Shown here one piece after another: positions 34,854 to 43,900 of a stretch of 64,000 nucleotides of DNA. Source of the stretch: Lantana camara (Eukaryota > Streptophyta > Magnoliopsida > Lamiales > Verbenaceae); assembly GCA_037501455.1 (NCBI GenBank), contig CM074855.1, forward strand, positions 34,381,001 to 34,445,000. Reading direction: 5' to 3'. Positions within the stretch are counted from its first letter, which is position 1. Every line of letters starts with the position of its first letter. Made by a program: the position numbers and the translations under genes. The notes beneath the pieces are model-generated. The model was given only the letters and a program-made list of their open reading frames with translations. It searched no databases and had not been told where the DNA came from.

Positions 34854-36157
34854 TAAAATATATACATATTTATCAATAAGTCTCAAAGTAAATTCAACTT
34901 CTCTAATCGGATTTCTTGTTTAGAAAATGCTTTTCTATCTTTTAGTTTATTTATTTATATCAAAAGAAAATTACAAAATTGGGATATCAATTATCCTCGA
35001 TTTCTATTTTTAAAATTTTTCTGACGGTAAAATCGACTCATAACTCAAAAAAGGTTGCATTTCCGAGACAATTTTCTCCGGAAAAATGACATGTACGCCG
35101 AATATCACACATAGTTGACACATGTCATATTAAGTGTCACGTGCACATGGGTAATTCTATTATCCAACATAAGCCTTATTTATACAAAAATTTATATAAA
35201 AATATATTTCATTATTATTATTATTGTTGTTGTTTTCTGATATCTTGATCAGATTCAACTTATTAAGGTGAGGGTGAATCAAAGGCCACGCCACTTATAA
35301 AGATGGCAGTGTAGCTACAAATTTTATAAATAAGACTATGTATATGTGATGGGTTCAGAAAGGTGAGGGTCCGAATCCGATCACTTTACGATTTGTATTT
35401 GTGGAGGAAACCACCGGAGCTTCGCCGGAAATGAGAAAGTGGATTCTACCTGTTGGGACAAGCACAATAAAAGTCAGAAGGCCAAGCTGGGGGAACTGGG
35501 GGTGATACCCAGTTTGGCTCTCCGACGCTCAAGTCAGTTCAAGGTATGAAGAAATGTAAGTTCAGTCACAGTTGCAGTGATGAAGAATGCTCACCAGTGT
35601 AGAAGATGACTTTAGCTATTTATAGTTGAGGGTCAAGGGCCCTTTGGTCATTTGCCTCAAGTGGTCCTGGCCGAATGTTGCCCTAACACGTGGCGCCGTG
35701 AGAAAGAAACCTAGGAGGAATCTTCTGCAAAAGCGGCCAAAAGTTAGTGCTGGCAACAGTGGCAGGTGCGCGGGCATGTACGTTGTGTCAGAGAGCCATT
35801 TGGGTGGTTGGTAACGAGGGCTTAAGAGCGCGCTCGTGACAACCTGGAATAGTGGAAGCCAAGATATCCGCTGAGGGGAATGAAGGCTCCAGTTCAAGTG
35901 ACGAGCCAAAGGAGAGGCCACTCTGAGGGAGTGTGACGCTCGAAGAGGGCTCCCTTGGCACGTGGGCGTGCCAATCATTTAGTACGAAGGGCGCTCGTGA
36001 GAGTGACAGCGCTCGTTAGGTTTGACTCATGAAGAAGGATTGCGCTTGTTGGACTTAGCGCTCGTGAACTGATGGGTGCAACCTCGGGGAGACAGATGTC
36101 ATCATCTCGGTGATGCCACGTGTCCTAACGTGGGACGATCGTATTTTGACCCCATCA
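34732..36157. repeat. 1426-bp duplicated block (left copy): MITE arm + flank + Tat2 LTR
   Basis: This block is colinear with 45617-47042 (same length, about six substitutions by eye). It begins in the middle of the MITE at CGGCGACC, runs through ordinary flank, the TSD ATATG at 35342-35346 and the whole 811-bp LTR. Confidence 0.9.
35347..36157 (-). mobile_element. 3' LTR of Tat2
   Basis: The LTR is 811 bp. On the minus strand it starts TGATGGGGTC and ends GAACCCATCA. The 5-bp duplication ATATG lies outside it at 35342-35346 and is matched at 47043-47047. On minus, a TATA box (TATAAATA) lies at about 35617-35624 and the motif TGACTTGAGCGTCGGAG at 35520-35536. Several GCGCTCGTG words occur between 35826 and 36070. 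Confidence 0.92.
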
Positions 36158-36204
36158 TTTTGCCCCGCAATTCTGTAGTCCTTAGTGATAAGGACTGTAG
36201 AATT
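36158..36204 (-). other. Polypurine tract and adjacent stem-loop of Tat2
   Basis: On minus, TTGCGGGGCAAAA directly precedes the LTR start TGATGGGG, as expected of a Tat polypurine tract. Next to it is a perfect 8-bp stem (AGTCCTTA / TAAGGACT, tetraloop GTGA on plus) at 36177-36196, bracketed by direct CTGTAG words. Confidence 0.7.
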
Positions 36205-36497
36205 TTGACACGCTCTATCTCTTGCACATAGCGCTCGTGTAAGGCTTGGCGTGTTGAGCAAATTTTCTTCTGGTTGCGCTATAAATGCGGTCTTTTCAAC
36301 TGACCGCTCGTAACACTTCCGCATTAAATGTTGTACTATTCTGAAGCACTCGAAACGTCAGAGCATTAAATGCGGGCGCGCGTGGGGCGCGTGAGCATTG
36401 GGAAGCATGTGACGGTTCCACAAAGTGTACGGTTTCCTAGGCGGGAAATGATTACCATTTTGAATTTATTGCCGAAAAAGGTACCAACTCCCATCCC

Positions 36498-36504
36498 TAT
36501 AAAT
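36498..36504 (+). promoter_or_regulatory. TATA box of the Tat2 antisense aORF
   Basis: CTATAAATG at 36497-36505 lies about 295 bp upstream of the aORF ATG and just inside the 3' LTR side of Tat2. A second TATA-like CTATAAATGCGG lies at about 36281. Confidence 0.5.
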
Positions 36505-36798
36505 GTGGGATTCTGAAATCTTGCTACTCTTTACGCATTCAGAACTTCCAAGCATCCTTTGCAAAAAGAACTCTCTCGCACTTCAGTTCTTAGAGCATCT
36601 TCAACCTTTCTCCCAGACTTTCTCAGAAACCTTCAAGGTAAACTTCCAGTGTAACTTTCTAACTCTGCTAACTTTAGATTCGGACTTTAGGATTTCATAA
36701 CCCCTTAGATTTTTCTCCTTGAGGAAACCCTAATCTCTTTCCAAGAAAACCCCCTTGTCTAACCGAGACTGAATTTCTCCCAAATCTCAGCTTCTGCC

Positions 36799-39658
36799 AT
36801 GGCAGACCAACATGTTGAGGAATTTGCCCATGAAATTAATGAAATGGCCACTGAGAGTTCCTCTTCACCCGATTCCCCTAGAGATGAGGAGTTGGGGGCG
36901 GCAGTGATGGCCATGGAGGATAGGAATCCTGGCGGAGTGGATCCTCTCTTTGAGGAGATGAATTTAGTGATGGAGGCAGAACGGCAAGGGGTTACTCTCC
37001 CCCTAACTCAGAGCGCTACTCATCCCCACCGCCATACCGTGACGGTGGCCGTCTCGAACCCGCTTCCCGTCGCTGAAGCCATAACAGGGCCTTCAGAAAG
37101 AGCCCGTGACAAAGGAAAAAGCAAGAAATCCCAGAAATCCAAAGGACATAACGAGGGTGAAGGATCAGGTTACCAGGCTACCGAGCGCACGCCCGATGAA
37201 ACTCCCAGCACAGTTACCGTGGGGGAAGTGAAAACGATGATGGCGCCCATTTACTGGGACGAGCGGTATACGTGGAGAATCCCGGAAAACCACGAGCGTG
37301 CTAATAATCCGCCTTCTGGGGAGATGGCAGTGTACGTGGCCACAGTGAGCTCAGGAGGCTTGAGATTCCCTATCTCAATCTCGTTGGCTCATTTGTTGAA
37401 TGATCTGGGCCTCTGTCCGTCACAAATCGTGCCCAACGGCTTGGCTCTCTTAACTTGCTTCGTGATTCTGATGAGAAGCATGGGTTACGAGCCCTACTCG
37501 CGGAACGTCAACGCCCTCTTTCAAGTAGTCAGCTCATCTCGTTCATCTCCCGAGGCTGGTTTCTACTATGTTCAGGCGAAGGCCCATATGAAACTGATCA
37601 ACTCGCCCTCGAGCACCTATGGCCCCAATTGGAAGGAGAAGTTTATCTTCGTTAAGGCCCCAACAGAAGAGGGCTTTGGGGTACCCACGCAATGGGGCTC
37701 GTTTGCAAAGAGCCGGCTGCAACCCGCACTCCCTAAAGATTGGGCCAAGAGCCTGGCAGCAACCCTGAGGGACGAGGGCCATCTTATTCAAGCGAAAGAT
37801 TGGATAGATGATGAGGAGCTCATGTTCCTGTGTGGCCTCTCTGACGATCCTTATTACCTTGACAACCCTCCGGCTCGTGACATAGAGAGAGATGGTTAGA
37901 TTCTTAGGGCACTGACTTTAGATAGGAATGAACACTAACTGCCTTTCTGTACTTGTAACTTGCAATCTGAGTAGATGGTTTGAGGATTTCTAACTCTCGA
38001 AATTTTCATTCTTGCAGGAGTTGCTATATTAGAGATGGCTGGAGGAATCAGGCAAGCCGCACGTTTCGCCCATGCTAACACGAACCAAGCCCCACAGGGG
38101 GACCAACAGCGCGAGCAACAACGCCCTCGTAACCGTAGCAATCGAGGAGACGCTCGTAGCGGCAGTCAAGGCGCCAGTTCGAGCGCTAATCCGGAGGTTC
38201 AGCCACCTCGTGGCCGAGGGGAGCGTAGATTGGTCAACAGAGAGACCAGGGGGCGGTCAGAGAGAGCGGGAGATGTTCAACCCCCTCCGCCTACAGAACA
38301 AACAAGGCCAGTAACCACACTGGCGATAACCGAGGCTCCTCCGAGCGCTAGCAGGTCTTCCCGCAAGAGGAAGAGGATGCCCGATTCTACTGCAATCAAG
38401 GGCAAGGGCAAACAAGTAGTCGAGGGCCCCAGGGGCGAGGGGGAAACTTCCTCTTCAGAGGAAGAACATCTGTGGGAGTTCCTCCGTCGAGGGGACAGAG
38501 ACTTTACAGGCGCCACCGATGGTGGGCCGGTTCTGCTGAGGCCTGGCACGGTCGCTCAGGCTGTCACCGAGAATCTTTTCAGCAAAGCTCAATTCTCGGC
38601 GGACCACCGGCATCTCTACAGCGAGTCTGTGGAGAAAGTGACCCTTGATGCGGCCCACGCTCTAATCTCTGTAAGTCTTCAATCCTTGCTTTCTTTGCTT
38701 ATTTCTGTAAATTATTATCATTTTTTTTTTTTTTTTTTTTTGTGGCTAACACTTCCTTTTCCTCCCACTTATGCAGCAAGTTCTTCCCCGGCTCCGGAAT
38801 GTGTAAATGCGAGCCTCCACTTACGCCGAGCGCAAGGCCAAGTACAAGAAGATGGCCCGCTCGAATGACCCGGCTCAGATCCAATCGGAGCTGGACGCAG
38901 AAATTGCCAAGTATGAATCCCTCAAGGATTTGTACAATAAAACGGAGGAAGAGCTGGGAAAACTGAAAGAGGATTTTGTGGCGGTAGATAGCGCTCCAAT
39001 CGGCTTGAGCGGTCAGTTGGCCCAAGCTAACGAGCGCTGCAGGAAGGCGGAAACAGAGCGGGAAAGCTGGAAGGCGAGGGCTCTGGAGGCCGAGAGGAAA
39101 TTCAATGACGCCGTAAACGAGTGGCCTCGAAGTCTGGAGCGTGCTAACAAGGAGGCTCTTATCAAGTTCTGCCACTCCAAAGCCTTTAATTTCGCAGCCT
39201 CGTTACACTGCTTGGATGAGGCCCAAAATGCCTTCAACTTGGCAGTGGATCAGGGCATCCACAAGGGGCTGACCGATCCGGCTATGAAGGGAGCTGAGGG
39301 CACGGGGCTCATGTTCAACGAGCGCTGTGAGGAGGTGGATGAGGACCCCAACGACCCCGCGGACGCCATTGCGGAGATGGAGTACGAATTCTTGGTTAAA
39401 CTGATCCAAGATGAGTACACCGACGCTCATCGGGAAGGGGGTGCGGCTCAAAATGATGATCCTTAAGATGAGCCTCTAGCGCCCGTCATGGAGGAAGCCC
39501 CGGTCCTAGTTGCTGAAGGTGCCAACGTTCCCGATCCTGGTGCAAACGAGCCCAACGATCTCCAAGATCAACCGCAAGAGCCTGAGGGCCCAGTTCATGG
39601 CCCCGTGGCTCAGAATATTCTGGTGATCGTTGATGAAGACATCGCCCCAGCCGCCTGA
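36799..39658 (+). CDS. Antisense additional ORF (aORF) of Tat2; predicted 3 exons, two nonsense changes
   Basis: It lies opposite to gag-pol, between pol and the 3' LTR. Predicted exons are 36799-37894, 38018-38670 and 38777-39658. Intron 1 (GT at 37895, CAG to 38017) keeps the frame from DIERD into exon 2. Intron 2 (GTAAGT at 38671 to GCAG at 38776) has a long T-tract. Residues 1-110 are acidic then basic. A globular domain around exon 1 (YWDERYTWRIPE, LRFPISISLAHLLNDLGL, SMGYEP, FIFVKAPTEEGFG) resembles PF04195. Exon 2 is basic and Arg-rich. Exon 3 is a coiled coil (IQSELDAEIAKYESL, CRKAETERESWKARALEAE) with an acidic tail. In-frame stops TAA at 38804-38806 and 39464-39466 interrupt an otherwise continuous frame ending TGA at 39656, followed by AATAAA at 39780-39785. 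Function unknown. Confidence 0.75.
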
Positions 39659-39963
39659 AGCTTTTCCCTTTATAAATTCTCTTATGTATTTTCCAGCTTT
39701 TCTGTCTCTTCTCTTTCTCTTGAAACATTATTTCATGGGCCTTTGAGCCCTTATCTTGTAAGATTTTTCTTTTGCAATGAATAAATATCCCATTTTTCAT
39801 GACTTTGTTCTTCTGTTCATTTATGAATCAGAACTTATACTTAGAGCTTGCTGGAACAAATCTTGTAATAATAAGACTGTGTGTAGCATATTCTGTGGAT
39901 CTTTGATTTCTCTGATAAGCCTTTAGGACTTTGAGAAATTTTGTTAACTTCTGTAAATCTTGA
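39659..39963 (+). other. 3' UTR of aORF and AT-rich spacer
   Basis: It contains AATAAA at 39780-39785. No other signal is seen up to the tandem repeats. Confidence 0.45.
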
Positions 39964-40290
39964 AAATTTGTCTAAGTCATGAGCGATCGTGAGGGTCTTA
40001 TTGTGAGATTGCCCCCCTACTCAAGACTTGTATAAATTTCTGCCTTTGTAAATTTGTCTAAGTCTTGAGCGATCGTGAGGGTCTTATTGTGAGATTGCCC
40101 CCCTACTCAAGACTTGTATAAATTTCTGCCTTTGTAAATTTGTCTAAGTCTTGAGCGATCCTGAGGGTCTTATAGTGAGATTGCCCCCCACTCAAGACTT
40201 GTATAAATTTTTCCTTTGAGAGAATTTGGCTAAGTCTTGAGTGTGTGCGAGGGTCTTACTGAGTGGTTGCCCTCGTTTAAGACTTGTGTG
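39964..40290. repeat. Tandem repeat 1 of Tat2 (period 86 bp, about 4 copies)
   Basis: Units start at CTAAGTC(A/T)TGAG, at about 39973, 40059, 40145 and a diverged fourth at about 40230. Each unit holds CTAAGTCTTGAGC near its start and CTCAAGACTTG near its end, so each can fold into a hairpin. It also holds TTGCCCCCCTACTC, whose complement GAGTAGGGGGGCAA resembles the Tat2 polypurine tract. Confidence 0.85.
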
Positions 40291-40356
40291 ATACCTTCTT
40301 GATTCTGAGGCCATCGTTCAAGCGCTCTGGCTCTTGTCGTATTTCTGGCTCTGCAA

Positions 40357-40618
40357 GAAATCCCGCTTTCGAGCGCAAGGCGTTATAAGAAACGGCCAAG
40401 GCCTACTAGGATTTGCTCTTGTAGGAGATCCCGTTTTCGAGCGCAAGGCGTTTTAAGAAACGGCCAAGGCCTACTAGGATTTGCTCTTGTAGGAGATCCC
40501 GTTTTCGAGCGCAAGGCGTTTTAAGAAACGGCCAAGGCCTACTAGGATTTGCTCTTGTAGGAGATCCCGTTTTCGAGTGCAAGGCGTTTTAGGAAACGGC
40601 CAAGGCCTACTAGGATTT
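40357..40618. repeat. Tandem repeat 2 of Tat2 (period 68 bp, about 4 copies)
   Basis: The units contain GAGATCCCGTTTTCGAGCGC, then GCAAGGCGTTTTAAGAAACG, GCCAAGGCCTACTAGG and ATTTGCTCTTGTAG. Starts lie at about 40356, 40425, 40493 and 40561; copies are nearly identical. CCTAC...GTAGG and CGTTT...AAACG can pair within a unit. Tandem repeats between pol and the 3' LTR are a known habit of Tat/Ogre elements. Confidence 0.85.
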
Positions 40619-40922
40619 TCTTCATAATCTTCTTCCAATTTGCCTAATTGGTTGTGAGCGTAACCAGTCTATCCTTATGAGGGCGTCCCCCCATGTGGAG
40701 TAGAGTGCTGGCAAGCGTAACCCATACGAGATAACAGCATACATATTGGAATGGGTTGCCAACCACGCTCGCAAAGACGAGGGTCGTGGGACTTATCCAT
40801 TCAAGCAACCAAAGAAACAGGAGTATTAAAGAAATTAAAAGATTATGTTACCGTTTACTTGTGACTGGAAGTACATAGAACCCGTCAAAGAGGGTTGTTA
40901 CATCAGGGTTTGCAAAGAGCTT
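40619..40922. other. Spacer between Tat2 tandem repeats and the end of pol
   Basis: Non-coding on both strands as far as can be seen. It lies within the 3' side of the minus-strand element, with no repeat signature. Confidence 0.4.
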
Positions 40923-43900
40923 TTAAACATAAAACCGCCGGAGGTTACATGCGTTCCAAGGGCGAGGCAAGCGCTCAGCTTGAAGTGTCTCCAGGGTGTA
41001 AGTGTTGTTAGCTCTGAGTTGTACTACCTTGAATGGGCCTTCCCAATTGGGGTCCAATTTCCCTACGTGTCTGGACACCTCCACTTTCTTCAAAACCAAG
41101 TCTCCCAACTGGAAAGTCCTTTCCTTCACACGCTTGTTGTGTTGTTGGGCCACAGAGGCTTTATAATGGTGAATCTTAGCCCAGGCTTTGTCTCTCCTTT
41201 CATCCAGCAAATCCAACTCCAAGCTCCTGTTGCCATCGTTGAGCTGAGGCTCGAAATAGCCGACACGAGCGGATTCACTTACTATTTCCGCTGGTATCAT
41301 TGCTTCTGATCCATAAACGAGCGAGTAAGGAGTTTCTCCAGTGGCCGCTCGTGGGGTGGTGCGATAAGCCCAAAGCGCTCCTTGCAGCTCTTCAGCCCAT
41401 TCACTTTTCTTGCTCTCAAGCATGGTTTTCAGATGTTGCAAGATGATTCTATTAGTAACTTCTGCTTGCCCATTGGCTTGGGGGTGACCTACAGAAGTAA
41501 ACCGCTGCTCGATCCCCAACTCAGAACACCATTCTCGTGTGTCAGCTGCTATGAACTGGGATCCGTTGTCAGAAATGAGCACCCTCGGTATGCTGTACCT
41601 GCAAATGATGTTTTTCCAAATGAAGTCCCTCACAATCCTGAAAGTGATTTTAGCAACAGCTTCGGCCTCGGCCCACTTGGTGAAGTAGTCGACGGCTAAA
41701 ATGACAAACTTCTTTCGTCCCGCAGCCATGGGCAAGGGGCCCACAATGTCTATTCCCCACTGGTCAAAAGGCCAAGAGACGTCTATTGGGATCATCTGTG
41801 CGGCTGGCAATTGAGGGAGATTTGAATGAAATTGGCATTTGGGGCACTTCCTCGAAAATTCGATGGCATCTTGGAGAACTGTAGGCCAATAAAACCCACT
41901 TCTCAGAACCTTTTTTGCCAAGATACGTCCTCCGGAATGATTCCCACAGCTTCCATTGTGGATGAGTTCGAGCGTCTCCTTCGCTTGCGAGGGCCTCAGG
42001 CATCTCATTGGGGGTCCTTGGAATGATTTCTTGAATAACCTCCCCTCGTGATCCAAAGCGAAACGAGGGGCCTTACTTCGGACTTTCCTAGCTTCCACCT
42101 TGTCAGTGGGGGGAATTCCATCCCTAAGGAAAATGACGATGTCGTCAAGCCAACAGGGCTCGTCTGGATCGATCATGGCGATTATCTTGGTGGCGACCCT
42201 TTCCTTGATCAAGGGTTCCTCAGTTCTAAGGAACGTAACAGAGCGTTCGGAAGTGCCTTCTAAAGCTGATGCAAACTTTGACAGAGCGTCCGCACGCTCG
42301 TTTTCTCCTCGGGCCACTTGAAGTAGATGAAATTCCTTGAACTTCCCAATGATTTCTCTGGCTTTACTCAAGTACTGAACCATGGGGGTTTCTCGAGCCT
42401 CATAAGTTCCTTCAATCTGACTCGCAATTAGTTGTAAATCCACATAAGCGGTGATTCTGGAGGCTCCATTCTGAAAAGAAATATTCAATCCTTGCACGAG
42501 GGCTTCATACTCTGCTTCGTTATTAGTGACTTGGAAATCCAGCTTGATTGCAAAGTCTAGTTCAATCCCATCGGGGTTTCTGAGGGCCACTCCTACTCCT
42601 CCCCCTTGAGAGGTTGAGGAACCATCCGTGTGCAGTACCCATAACCCCTCATTCACCGCAACGGTGGGCTCTAAACTAAAGCGTTCGACCAATAAATCAG
42701 CTACAACCTGAGCCTGTACCGCGGTCCTGGGCTCGAAACACAAGTCGAACTGGCTCAATTCGATGGCCCATTTGATTAATCTTCCAGACACATCTGGTTT
42801 GGACAACACTTGCCTCAAGGGTTGGTCGGTGAGAACCGTTATGGAGTGCGCTTGAAAGTAAGGCCTTAGCCTTCTTGAGGCGTTGATAAGAGCGAACGCG
42901 AATTTCTCAATCTCCAAATACTTCTTTTCGGCCCCTTGCAATGTTTTGCTCAGATAATAGACAGGTAAATGTTTCCGCTCCCGTACAGCGATCAAAACAG
43001 CGCTTGTGGCCTCAGAAGAAACGGAAAGATACATAAATAATCTCTCACCTTCGACGGGCTTAGTCAGCAGTGGTGCGCTCGATAAGTACGCCTTCATATC
43101 TTGCAGCGCCCTTTCGCACTCTTCTGTCCAAGCAAAGTTACGTGCGTTCCTCAAAGTTTTGAAGAAGGGGAGGTTCCTGTCCGCCGAGCGCGAAATAAAT
43201 CTGTTCAACGAGATGATTTTGCCCACTAGGACTTGCACTTCCCATAAATTTCGAGGGGAGGGAATTTCCAAAATAGCCTTGATCTTCTCCGGATTGGCCT
43301 CAATTCCCCTCTGACTGACCATGTACCCTAAGAACTTTCCCCCTTGCACTCCAAAGGTGCACTTCGAGGGGTTCAACTTCATTCCATACTGACGCAGGAT
43401 TGAGAAAGTGCGCTTGAGATCTTCCAAGTGGGAGTCCTGGCGCTCGCTTTTGACAACCATATCATCCACATAAACCTCCATGGACCTTCTAATTTCTTTT
43501 TCAAACATCTTGTTGACGAGCCGTTGATACGTAGCTCCGGCGTTCTTGAGTCCGAAGGGCATGACTAGGAAGAAATACACCCCCAGATGGACAACGAACG
43601 AGGTTTTGGGGAGATCTTCTGGGGCCATAAAGATCTGATAGTATCCCTGGAAAGCATCCATCATGCTCATGAGCTCGCAGCCAGCGGTCGAATCCACCAA
43701 TTGATCAATCCGGGGCAGCGGGTAAGGATCTTTAGGACAGGCTTTGTTGAGATCAGTGAAATCGTTGCACATGCGCCATTTATTCGCGCTCTTGGGTACC
43801 AAAACGACATTACACAACCATTCTGGGTACAAGATGGGCTCGATATATTGAGCCTCCAAGAGTTTATTAACTTCCTCTTCAATGACTCTCTTTCGAAAGC

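Noticed and set aside
35616..35978. 120-residue open frame on minus, repeated almost identically at 46501-46863
   Set aside because: It lies wholly inside the Tat2 LTR and is duplicated only because the LTR is. No domain; it overlaps TATA and leader signals.
39964..40618. Direct repeats considered as a CRISPR array
   Set aside because: Units of 86 and 68 bp are head-to-tail tandem copies without unique spacers, within a plant retrotransposon.
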